A DNA stretch of 64,000 bases from Nitrospira sp. (GTDB taxonomy: Bacteria > Nitrospirota > Nitrospiria > Nitrospirales > Nitrospiraceae), in assembly GCA_024998685.1 (NCBI GenBank), contig JACOEH010000023.1, forward strand, positions 1-64,000. Direction: 5' to 3'. Positions 9,112 through 17,470 of this stretch are shown one piece after another. A model generated the notes under the pieces. That model worked only from the letters and a program-made list of their open reading frames with translations. It had not been told where the DNA came from and searched no databases. Each line of letters starts with the position of its first letter. Within the stretch, counting starts at the first letter, position 1. Both the position numbers and the translations under genes were made by a program.

Positions 9112-10608
9112 CTAACCACCGAGCGGAGAACTCGGAGGAACCACAGTAGCCGAAGGACCGAGAAAATTCGCAAACATGAGCGTCGCGCTGACCACCCAGT
9201 CTGTGAACGGTTGCGGGTAAATACCGATCACCAAAGTTCCGGCCAAACCGACATAGATCACCGCCTTCATCGGGCTCGAAATTCCGATGGGAGAGGGATC
9301 CACCGGCTCATTGATATACATCTGCTTCACGACGATAAGGTAATAGTACATCGAGATCACGATGTTGATCAGCCCGACCGCAATCAATGTATAGAGCCCT
9401 TCTTTGATGGCCGCCACGAAAATGTAAAGTTTACCGATAAACCCCGCGAGAGGTGGCACACCGGCCAGAGACAGCAGGAACAGCAACATCGCGAACGCCA
9501 GAAACGGCGACCGTCTGTTTAAGCCTCGGTAGTCCTCGATTTCATCTCTTCCAATGACCTGGCCGACCGCAATCACGACAGCGAAGGCCCCGATATTGGC
9601 AAACAGGTACGCCAGAAGATAAAACAAAACGGCGTCACTTCCCATTTTGGTGCCCGCCGCCAGACCGATCAACACGTTTCCGACTTGAGCGATGCCCGAA
9701 TACGCCAGCAGCCGTTTTATGTTGCGTTGGGCTATTGCGACGATATTGCCATAGGTCATCGAGAGGATAGACACAGCCACCAACAAAGACACCCATAACG
9801 GCTTGAACGTTCCCAACGCCACCAAGAAGATCCGGAGCAAGATCGCAAAGGCCGCGGCCTTTGGAGCGATCGATAAGAACGTTGTCACAGGTGTGGGAGC
9901 CCCGTGGTAGGTATCGGGAATCCATGTGTGGAATGGGACGGCCCCGATCTTAAATCCAAGGGAAGCAAAGATCAGCAGAAACCCGATGATTAAACCGGGT
10001 GTGGCCTGCGTGGACGCCATGTCCGAAAAGACGAGCTTGCCGGTTTCACCATAGACCAGGCTGATCCCATAGGCGAGCAGGCCGGCCGCAAAGACACCCA
10101 GGATAAAAAACTTGAGTCCTCCTTCGTTAGAAGCCAAATCATCGCGCAGATACGATGCCAAAATATAGAACCCTAGTGTCGCAAACTCCAAGCTGACGAA
10201 GACGGACAGAAGATCGTTGGCGGACGCCATGAACATCATGCCGAGTGCCGCCATGACGACGAGGCAATAATATTCTCCCCTGAAAAAAGTGAAGCGATTG
10301 ACGTACTCGATTGATGCGAGGATGACGAGTATCGTAGCCCCAAGAATAAAGATCTTGAAAAAGATCGCCATGCGATCCAGCACGAACATGTTGCTGAAGA
10401 GCGTGCCGGAGATATGATTGAGGTCAAACCATCCCAAACAGCCGAGTGTGACCACAAGCCCGGCAACACTGAGATAGGCGAGTCGCTCCTTGGGTAAGCG
10501 CGGAAGGGAAAAATCAACGATGAGCACCACACAAAGCCAGCAGGTCAGCAAGATCTCCGGCAATAAAAGCAGCAGGTCGGAGAAAGTCATGTTCAGCGAA
10601 AATGTCAT
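9112..10608 (-). CDS. nuoN: Complex I antiporter-like subunit NuoN
   Basis: The 498-residue multi-spanning protein belongs to the membrane arm and carries one of the proton channels. The proton-pathway motifs are intact: the TM5 glutamate in FVSLEFATLGFYILA, the TM7 lysine in GFKIGAVPFHTWIPD, and the TM8 lysine in SIAPKAAAFAILLR. Its length fits the family. The start codon overlaps the nuoM stop (ATGA), so it is translationally coupled as the last gene of the cluster. Its downstream end is followed by a 108-base gap and then a signalling operon. Confidence 0.96.
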   Translation of the reverse strand: MTFSLNMTFSDLLLLLPEILLTCWLCVVLIVDFSLPRLPKERLAYLSVAGLVVTLGCLGWFDLNHISGTLFSNMFVLDRMAIFFKIFILGATILVILASIEYVNRFTFFRGEYYCLVVMAALGMMFMASANDLLSVFVSLEFATLGFYILASYLRDDLASNEGGLKFFILGVFAAGLLAYGISLVYGETGKLVFSDMASTQATPGLIIGFLLIFASLGFKIGAVPFHTWIPDTYHGAPTPVTTFLSIAPKAAAFAILLRIFLVALGTFKPLWVSLLVAVSILSMTYGNIVAIAQRNIKRLLAYSGIAQVGNVLIGLAAGTKMGSDAVLFYLLAYLFANIGAFAVVIAVGQVIGRDEIEDYRGLNRRSPFLAFAMLLFLLSLAGVPPLAGFIGKLYIFVAAIKEGLYTLIAVGLINIVISMYYYLIVVKQMYINEPVDPSPIGISSPMKAVIYVGLAGTLVIGIYPQPFTDWVVSATLMFANFLGPSATVVPPSSPLGG

Positions 10609-12311
10609 TCTCGGCCCCCTCGTGAGACCTGAGGCGTATGGGATATGGACTTGTGTGCGGCCTGCGGTGCAGAAGTCTTCTCCGGCGGCGTCGCCTTACT
10701 CCTCATCCCTACTCCTTCACCGGTTTCCGCGACCGGAACAACAAGCGTAATCCTCGCAACCAACGGATCCACTCCGGAACGGACGACATCATATAAGTGC
10801 ATCGGAAAAATTCCGAACCCTACACTGACGGCAATCATGATCAACAGAGGCAGGCGATCGACCGTAGAAATCGCATCGTGCGCGTGACTGTACTTTTGGT
10901 TCATTGGGCCGTAAAAAAGCCCGCGCATCATTTTAAACAGGTACGCCAACGTCAGCACGATGCCCAGCATGGCGACAATCACTTGGAGCGGATACTTATT
11001 CCAGCTACCGACAATGATCATGATTTCCGCGATAAAATTCACCGTGCCGGGCATCCCGATCGACGCCATACAAGCTACGACAAAGCAGGCAGAAATGAAG
11101 GGCATTTTGTTCGAGAGACCGCCCAATGATGGAATATCACGGCTATGGGTTTGATCATAGACCCATCCCGCCATCGCGAAGAGCATGCCGGTCGCCATCG
11201 CATGGGCGAACATATAGATCACAGCCCCGCTCAAACTGATGTAATTCAAAGCCGCCATGCCGAGAAACACATAGCCCATGTGACTGGAACTGGAATAGCC
11301 GATCACGTATTTGGTGTCTTTGGCATAAAACGCAACGAAGCCACCGTAAATAATGCTGAACATGCACAGAACGGCAGCGATCGGCATCAATTCCCTGGTC
11401 GTCTCAGGGAGAATTTCAAAGGCCACCCGAATAATGGAAAAGTGTCCCAGCTTCATCAAGACTCCCGCGTGAAGCATGCTGGTCGCCGCCGGCGCAGCCG
11501 CATGGCCGACCGGAGACCAGGAATGCAAGGGCCACAGCGGGGCGATCGACGCAAAGCCGAAGAAGACCAACACCCAGATAATCTTGTCCAACGTCGTCCC
11601 CAGCACGGGAATATTCATGAGATTGGCCTGTTCTCGGAGCACCAAAATATCAAAAGTGTTCAGGCCGGAAAATTTATAAATGAGTAGAATGCCCATCAGT
11701 GCGACGACGGCAAAAGCGGACAGGAAAAGCACCAGCTTCATCGCCGCATACTCTTTGCTGTTTGACCCAAAATTCAAAATGAAGCCGACCGAGTCTCTCT
11801 TCTTCAACCCTTCCGGGTCGGTCATCTCCAAATACTTTTTGGTGTGGCTGCCCCACATGCCCAACAACAAGTACATCGGGATGACGGACATCTCGTAGAA
11901 GAAGTAGAGGAAGAACAGGTCGAGGGACATGAACACACCGATCGTGGCGGCTGCCAAGATCAGCAACCAGATGTAAAACTCCTTTGTGCGGTCCTTGATA
12001 TGCCAAGAGACGAAGATGCCGGCAAACAGCAAAATCGATGAGGCAAGGACGAGCGGAGTCCCGATCCCGTCGACCCCAAGGTACAAGGAAATGCCGAGCT
12101 GTTTGGACCACTCATACTTTTGGATAAACTGGAATCCGCCTTTCACCGGATCGTACGCATAAAAGAGGTACAGCGACGCAATCAGCGATACGAAGGCGGC
12201 GCTCGTCGCTATGCTTCGAACGAGCAGGGGTTGCCGATTGGACACAAAAATCAAGGCCAGGGCTCCTGCGAACGGAGCGAAGAGGATATAGAGCAGTGCG
12301 TACTCTCCCAT
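10605..12311 (-). CDS. nuoM: Second, divergent NuoM-type proton-pumping subunit (NuoM2)
   Basis: The 568-residue antiporter-like subunit is clearly NuoM-related: TM5 glutamate E140 in YFFYEMSVIPMYLLLG, TM8 lysine K287 in GVLMKLGHFS, and TM12 glutamate in GTVNFIAEIMII. It differs from the neighbouring NuoM in three ways. I256 replaces the TM7 lysine in GFASIAPLWPLHSW. There is an extra loop of about 25 residues between TM5 and TM6 (around 155-185). A hydrophilic tail of some 45 residues follows the last helix. It is the fourth pump-type subunit of the cluster. It starts 8 bases after the other nuoM ends. Confidence 0.93.
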   Translation of the reverse strand: MGEYALLYILFAPFAGALALIFVSNRQPLLVRSIATSAAFVSLIASLYLFYAYDPVKGGFQFIQKYEWSKQLGISLYLGVDGIGTPLVLASSILLFAGIFVSWHIKDRTKEFYIWLLILAAATIGVFMSLDLFFLYFFYEMSVIPMYLLLGMWGSHTKKYLEMTDPEGLKKRDSVGFILNFGSNSKEYAAMKLVLFLSAFAVVALMGILLIYKFSGLNTFDILVLREQANLMNIPVLGTTLDKIIWVLVFFGFASIAPLWPLHSWSPVGHAAAPAATSMLHAGVLMKLGHFSIIRVAFEILPETTRELMPIAAVLCMFSIIYGGFVAFYAKDTKYVIGYSSSSHMGYVFLGMAALNYISLSGAVIYMFAHAMATGMLFAMAGWVYDQTHSRDIPSLGGLSNKMPFISACFVVACMASIGMPGTVNFIAEIMIIVGSWNKYPLQVIVAMLGIVLTLAYLFKMMRGLFYGPMNQKYSHAHDAISTVDRLPLLIMIAVSVGFGIFPMHLYDVVRSGVDPLVARITLVVPVAETGEGVGMRSKATPPEKTSAPQAAHKSISHTPQVSRGGRE

Positions 12312-12319
12312 AGGACGAC

Positions 12320-13879
12320 CTAATATCCTCGTCTCATCTGGATACTTTCAATTGACGCCGTCGTCTCATGATGGAGCCGATCAACGAGCGCTTGGACAGA
12401 TCCGTTCATGATTCGTAGGAACGGTGACGGATAGAGTCCGATCCAGAGAATCATGACCGACAGTGATACTGCGATGATCGTCTCGCGCGGTTGCAAGTCG
12501 CTCATCGTCCCCTTTACTGCCGCACCCAACGGCCCTAACATCGAACGTTCGTAGTACCAGAGAAAATACGCCGCTCCGAAAATCACCCCTAGAACGGCGA
12601 CGGCTCCGAACCACCATTTGGCTTTGAATGCTCCCAAAAGGATGAGAAACTCGCCCACAAAACCGTTGGTGCCGGGAAGCCCGATCGATGCCAGCCCGAT
12701 GATAAGAAAGAAGGTCGCCAGGAGAGGCGCTTGTTTCGCCATTCCGCCGAACGCCGCCAACTGAGTCGTCTGCTGCCGAGAATAGAGAAACCCCGCGATA
12801 AAGAAGAGCCCTGCCGTGCTGAAGCCCAGATTGATCATCGTGAGCAAGCTGCCTTGCAGACCTTGGTAGTTCAATGCAAACAGCCCGACGACGACAAAGC
12901 CAAGATGGCTGACGCTACTGTAGGCCAGTAAACGCCGAAAATCGGCTTGAACCAACGCCATCCAAGCTCCATAGAGAATCGCACAGAGCCCGAGCACGAC
13001 GACGACCATGACGACCGTCTCGCTTTTCGACGCATCGGGCAGCAAGGGAATGCTGAAGCGCATGAAACCGTAGGTGCCCAGCTTCAGACCAGCCAACACC
13101 ACGGCCATCCCGATCGGGCCTTCCAACAGCGCATCAGGCAGCCATGTGTGGAAGGGAAACACCGGTGCCTTGAACGCAAATCCTAGGAACATCAGCCAAA
13201 AAATGACGAGTTGCTGAGAGACCGGAATCGGAACCGTCAGGAGTTCGAGCAGATCAAACGAATAAATCTGATCCGTGTGATGCAGCGAAGCCCATTGATG
13301 GTAATTGATATTCAGCAACGCGATGCCTACGAGCATAAACACACTGCCCAAGAGCGTATACAGGACGAACTTCAGCGCAGCATAGTGACGTTCGCTCCCT
13401 CCTCCCCAAAGTTTGATCAAGAAGTAGCTGGGGATCAGCATCAGCTCCCAGAACACAAAGAACAGGATCAAATCCAGCGACACGAAGACGCCCATCGTCG
13501 TCGTCTCGAGCGCCAAGAGACACATCATGTAGAGTTTGACTTGATGTCGGATCGTATCCCAGGAGTAAATCACCACCAAGACCGTCAGAAAAGCCGTGAG
13601 CCCGACGAATAACACGCTGATTCCATCGACTGCCAGGTGATAGCTGATGCCTAACGCCGGAATCCATCGGACATGCTCTGTGAACTGCATGGCGGCCGAT
13701 TCCGGCACGAACCGCAGCAGGACAAATACAGAGAGTGCGAGCTCCACCAGTGCAATAGTGAGAGCTGAGGTCCGAACCATATCTTCTTCATCGAACAGCC
13801 AGAGCACGGTCGCCCCGACAATCGGAAGAAATAGGATGCAGGACAGAATCGGAAATCCGGCTGTGAGCTCTTCGAGCAT
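12320..13879 (-). CDS. nuoM: Complex I antiporter-like subunit NuoM (canonical, NuoM1)
   Basis: The 519-residue membrane-arm subunit has all expected channel residues: the TM5 glutamate in FFVFWELMLIPSYFLI, the TM7 lysine in GFAFKAPVFPFHTWLPDA, the TM8 lysine in LAGLKLGTYGFMR and the TM12 glutamate in NGFVGEFLILLG. It is the usual length for NuoM. It lies between nuoL (24 bases upstream) and the divergent second nuoM. The two NuoM proteins are too different to be a recent tandem copy. Confidence 0.95.
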   Translation of the reverse strand: MLEELTAGFPILSCILFLPIVGATVLWLFDEEDMVRTSALTIALVELALSVFVLLRFVPESAAMQFTEHVRWIPALGISYHLAVDGISVLFVGLTAFLTVLVVIYSWDTIRHQVKLYMMCLLALETTTMGVFVSLDLILFFVFWELMLIPSYFLIKLWGGGSERHYAALKFVLYTLLGSVFMLVGIALLNINYHQWASLHHTDQIYSFDLLELLTVPIPVSQQLVIFWLMFLGFAFKAPVFPFHTWLPDALLEGPIGMAVVLAGLKLGTYGFMRFSIPLLPDASKSETVVMVVVVLGLCAILYGAWMALVQADFRRLLAYSSVSHLGFVVVGLFALNYQGLQGSLLTMINLGFSTAGLFFIAGFLYSRQQTTQLAAFGGMAKQAPLLATFFLIIGLASIGLPGTNGFVGEFLILLGAFKAKWWFGAVAVLGVIFGAAYFLWYYERSMLGPLGAAVKGTMSDLQPRETIIAVSLSVMILWIGLYPSPFLRIMNGSVQALVDRLHHETTASIESIQMRRGY

Positions 13880-13903
13880 AGACGCAACCTAGTGAGTAAA
13901 CCT

Positions 13904-15880
13904 CTACATCTGAGCAAACAATTGAACGACAAGAGCCAGAAGGAAAATTCCCGCAACGATGATGGCGGCATAATGATGGACCATTCCACTCTGCATCTTT
14001 CGACCTTCGCGAGCCGCGAGATGATTTCCATAGCCGATCGCGTTAAGTCCCGCATAGACGATGTGCTTTTCGATCCATGTAGAGCCGAAAGCGCCAAAAT
14101 CGGCAAGTCGCCCCACTCCCCGCACGAGCCCGTCTATGACCGTACGATCGAACCAGTCGAGCATTACGCCCAAACGTTTGAGCGGTTCCACGAACATGAG
14201 ATCGTAGAGTTCATCAACGTAGTACTTATTCAATAAGATCCGATACGCAGCGTGAAATCTCTCTGCCCATCCATCCGGAGTCGCCGGACTCACAACATAG
14301 AGAAAATGCGCGAGTCCCCAGCCCATCAAGGCAATGATGATCGCAACGCTCATCAACAAAAACATTATGCCGGCACCGGCCTCATGCTCGCCCCCCACCC
14401 CGACGACCGGTCCCAAAAATCCGTGCAACCATCCATGTTCCGGCGGAAACCCCAAGATCAATCCACCGACGATCGAGAGGAAGGCAAGGACCATCAAAGG
14501 GGCGACCATGATCATGGGAGATTCGTGCACATGCTCAGCCGTATGATGCTCCATCCGAGAAGAACCGTAGAACGTCAGATAGGTCAGACGGAACATATAG
14601 AAAGATGTCATCAGCGCTCCGGCGGCCGCCATGCTGTACAGGAGATAGTGCTGATTGGTGAAGGCATGGGCCATAATTTCATCTTTGCTCCAGAAGCCCG
14701 CGAGGGGAGGAAGCCCGGCGATGGCAATGGTGCCGATCAGAAACAGACGATGGGTCCATGGAATTCTGCTGCTCAGTCCGCCCATCTTGCGGATATCCTG
14801 TTCTCCCGACAATGCATGGATCACCGACCCCGCCGCCAAGAACAACAACGCCTTGAAAAACGCATGGGTCATGACATGAAACACGGATGCCGTGTAGGCA
14901 CCGATTCCACAACCGAGAAACATGTATCCGAGCTGACTTACCGTCGAATAGGCCAAGACCCGTTTGATGTCGGTCTGGACGAGTCCGATCGTCGCCGCAA
15001 ACAAGGCGGTACCCCCACCGACGAACGCCACCGTCGCCATCGCGAACGGTGAGAGATCGAAGATCGCGTGATTACGCACGATCATGTAGACCCCCGCCGT
15101 CACCATCGTCGCCGCATGGATCAACGCGCTCACCGGAGTCGGCCCTTCCATCGCATCGGGAAGCCATGTGTGCAGAGGCAGCTGCGCGGACTTCCCGATC
15201 GCACCCACAAGCAGACAGAGAGCTATGGCGGTGGCCATGTCCGGAGACAGTTGCCCGACATGGGCAAACACCTTTGTATAGTCGAGAGTCTTAAAGTTGA
15301 TAAAGACAAGAAATATGGCGACGAGAAATCCCGCGTCGCCGATCCGGTTGACGACAAACGCTTTGGATGCGGCTTTGGCGGCTGACACCTTGTCATAGTA
15401 ATAGCCGATCAAGAGATACGAACAGAGCCCGACACCCTCCCAACCGATAAAGAGCACGACATAGTTGTTCCCCATGACAAGAAGCAACATGGAGACCATG
15501 AATAGATTCATGTAGGTGAAGAAACGCGTGAATCCGGTTTCTCCATGCATATAGCCGACGGAATAGACGTGAATGAGAAACCCGACACCGGTGACGATCA
15601 GCAACCAGACACAGGTCAGGGGATCAACCAGGTAGGCCAAATTAATCGTGAGATCGCCGCCGAAAATCCACTGATAGACAATGACTTCATGTGAAATTCC
15701 CGTACGCATGACATCGGTGAATACGCCGACCGTACAGAGAAACGATAGGCCGACCGACCCCCAGGCCAATCGATGAGCCATATCGTGAGAGTAGCGGTGT
15801 CCGAGCAGTCCATTGCCAAGGACCGCGAGCAACGGGAAAACAGGAATCAATTTGATAAGGAGATCAGTCAAATCAGACAC
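13904..15880 (-). CDS. nuoL: Complex I subunit NuoL with an enlarged lateral helix
   Basis: The 658-residue distal pump subunit has VLFIGWEGVGLCSYLLIGYY, GAIGKSAQLPLHTWLPDAME and ALIHAATMVTAGVY, all family hallmarks. NuoL also carries the amphipathic helix that runs along the membrane arm. Here the stretch between the conserved LYD motif (near residue 555) and the final membrane helix is about 28 residues longer than in the E. coli and Thermus proteins as I recall them. That would let the helix span one more pump subunit. The start is a GTG at 15880. A 134-base gap separates the gene from nuoK. Confidence 0.95.
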   Translation of the reverse strand: MSDLTDLLIKLIPVFPLLAVLGNGLLGHRYSHDMAHRLAWGSVGLSFLCTVGVFTDVMRTGISHEVIVYQWIFGGDLTINLAYLVDPLTCVWLLIVTGVGFLIHVYSVGYMHGETGFTRFFTYMNLFMVSMLLLVMGNNYVVLFIGWEGVGLCSYLLIGYYYDKVSAAKAASKAFVVNRIGDAGFLVAIFLVFINFKTLDYTKVFAHVGQLSPDMATAIALCLLVGAIGKSAQLPLHTWLPDAMEGPTPVSALIHAATMVTAGVYMIVRNHAIFDLSPFAMATVAFVGGGTALFAATIGLVQTDIKRVLAYSTVSQLGYMFLGCGIGAYTASVFHVMTHAFFKALLFLAAGSVIHALSGEQDIRKMGGLSSRIPWTHRLFLIGTIAIAGLPPLAGFWSKDEIMAHAFTNQHYLLYSMAAAGALMTSFYMFRLTYLTFYGSSRMEHHTAEHVHESPMIMVAPLMVLAFLSIVGGLILGFPPEHGWLHGFLGPVVGVGGEHEAGAGIMFLLMSVAIIIALMGWGLAHFLYVVSPATPDGWAERFHAAYRILLNKYYVDELYDLMFVEPLKRLGVMLDWFDRTVIDGLVRGVGRLADFGAFGSTWIEKHIVYAGLNAIGYGNHLAAREGRKMQSGMVHHYAAIIVAGIFLLALVVQLFAQM

Positions 15881-16014
15881 AGTATTGTGCCATTCTGAGG
15901 ATGCTCAGCTAGCCAACCATGCTGCACGGAGCCGGAACCTAAAGCGTACTCTTGGTGTACGTTGAGGGATACGAGCCACCGACTGCACCGTTGGATGTGA
16001 TGGTCCACATCCTG

Positions 16015-16317
16015 CTACCACTTCAATAGGTTCATCTCATCCACATTCGTGGAAATCTTGCCTCTGAACACGACGATGATGATTGCCAAACCGACAGCCG
16101 CTTCGCCCGCCGCAATGGCGATGATGAACAGAGCCACAAGTTGCCCCGCCATAGATTCCAAATAATGCGAAAAGGCGACTAAATTGATATTGGCCGCATT
16201 CATCATGATTTCAACCGACATCAGCACAATGATGAAGTTTCGTCTAATAAGCACACCCAAGAGTCCCGTCATAAAAAGAACGGCGCTGACGGCTGTATAG
16301 GCGGACAGGGGAATCAT
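16015..16317 (-). CDS. nuoK: Complex I subunit NuoK
   Basis: The 100-residue, three-helix membrane subunit has both conserved glutamates of the NuoK half-channel: E36 in MSVEIMMNAANIN and E71-72 in AIAAGEAAVGLAI. Its length is typical. The ATG overlaps the nuoJ stop by 4 bases (TTATGA), so translation is coupled. Together with NuoJ it forms part of the link between the quinone site and the pump subunits. Confidence 0.96.
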   Translation of the reverse strand: MIPLSAYTAVSAVLFMTGLLGVLIRRNFIIVLMSVEIMMNAANINLVAFSHYLESMAGQLVALFIIAIAAGEAAVGLAIIIVVFRGKISTNVDEMNLLKW

Positions 16318-16841
16318 AACCGTTCTCTCTCCGTATCCAGCGGTTTCGGAGTCTTGGCCAAGACAATGGCGCCGATAATGGCTCCGAGCAGAAAGATGCC
16401 GACGATCTCAAATTGCAAAAGATGGTCGCTGAACATCTTGATACCCACGGCGTATGTATCTCCATCTTGCAGCACGGCAGCGGCCGGAGCATCCCCCTTT
16501 ACCCCACCGAACGGAGATCCCAGGAGAAGATACAGAACGTAACCGGTCCCCATGACGGCTGGACCGAGAATATACATGGCCGAGGAGTGGAAATAACGTT
16601 CATCCGTTTTGAGATTCATCAACATCAACACAAAGAGGTACAGCACCAGAATGGCCCCGACGTAGACAATGACCTGCACGGCCCACAGGAACTCCGCGTT
16701 CAGGAGGATGAACAGGCCGGAGACGTGCATGAGCAACACGAGCAGAGAGAGCGCGCAATGAACAGGGTGACGCAAGGTTACCGTCAAAACACCGGCGGCA
16801 ATACTGACCAATGCAAAATACGCGAAAAACATTCCGACCAT
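16314..16841 (-). CDS. nuoJ: Complex I subunit NuoJ
   Basis: The 175-residue membrane subunit has five predicted helices. It carries the conserved TM3 segment VQVIVYVGAILVLYLFV, which includes the family tyrosine, and ends in a charged tail. The length matches the family. It sits between nuoI and nuoK in the standard order, with a 9-base gap to nuoI and a 4-base overlap with nuoK. Confidence 0.95.
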   Translation of the reverse strand: MVGMFFAYFALVSIAAGVLTVTLRHPVHCALSLLVLLMHVSGLFILLNAEFLWAVQVIVYVGAILVLYLFVLMLMNLKTDERYFHSSAMYILGPAVMGTGYVLYLLLGSPFGGVKGDAPAAAVLQDGDTYAVGIKMFSDHLLQFEIVGIFLLGAIIGAIVLAKTPKPLDTERERL

Positions 16842-16850
16842 ATGCGCGGC

Positions 16851-17438
16851 TCAGCTCAGATGTTTGGGAGGTGGTTGGGTCGACTTCTGTACCGACTGGG
16901 GAAAATAGTAGCGGTACTCGCGGCTCTGCTCGACATTTTTCTCCTGATTGTGCGCATACAAATATTTCTTCCCATCATCGAGGTGGCGTTCGCCGATATC
17001 GTACAGCCGTTTCTTGTCGAACAGCAGACTGCGTTTGTCGTGAGTTGAATATTCGTACATTTTAGTCATCGCCAATGCGTTCACCGGACATGCTTCGACG
17101 CAATAACCGCAGAAAACGCATTTGGTTATGTCGATATAGAACTCGCTGGCATAGCGCTGAAGCGGTCGTGCCGTATCCTCGGCACTGATTACTTTGATGC
17201 AATGCGAGGGGCAGGCGACCTCGCAGAGATCGCAGCCGACGCACCGTTCTTGCCCATCATCATATCGAAGCAAGCCGAGTGCACCGCGATGCGTATCCGG
17301 GATCGTTCGGTGTTCCCGCGGATACTGAAACGTCATCGGCCGATGAAGCATGTGCCGAAACGTGACCTTCATCGCATCCCAAATCTCATAGAATAACGCG
17401 GCATGCAGGACTTTTTTGGTCAGCGCTGCGACGCTCAT
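16851..17438 (-). CDS. nuoI: Complex I iron-sulfur subunit NuoI
   Basis: The 195-residue peripheral-arm subunit binds two [4Fe-4S] clusters (N6a and N6b) through CVGCDLCEVACP and CVFCGYCVEACP. These pass electrons from NuoG towards the quinone-site cluster in NuoB. The N terminus carries the usual amphipathic membrane-contact segment. GAGGAG stands 5 bases before the ATG. In most bacteria nuoH precedes nuoI, but here only 32 bases lie between nuoG and nuoI, so nuoH is absent from this position. Confidence 0.96.
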   Translation of the reverse strand: MSVAALTKKVLHAALFYEIWDAMKVTFRHMLHRPMTFQYPREHRTIPDTHRGALGLLRYDDGQERCVGCDLCEVACPSHCIKVISAEDTARPLQRYASEFYIDITKCVFCGYCVEACPVNALAMTKMYEYSTHDKRSLLFDKKRLYDIGERHLDDGKKYLYAHNQEKNVEQSREYRYYFPQSVQKSTQPPPKHLS

Positions 17439-17470
17439 CCTAGCTCCTCGTCACGGACGTAGATATCCGC

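Noticed and set aside
14252-15052. 266-codon plus-strand frame across nuoL
   Set aside because: It lies antisense to a well-conserved membrane subunit, and its product is a composition-driven mix rich in histidine, arginine and glutamine with no family signature. The same holds for plus-strand frames at 11145-11687 and 13211-13612.
17439-17470. Search for a hidden or frameshifted nuoH between nuoG and nuoI
   Set aside because: The gap is only 32 bases, so no gene or remnant fits.
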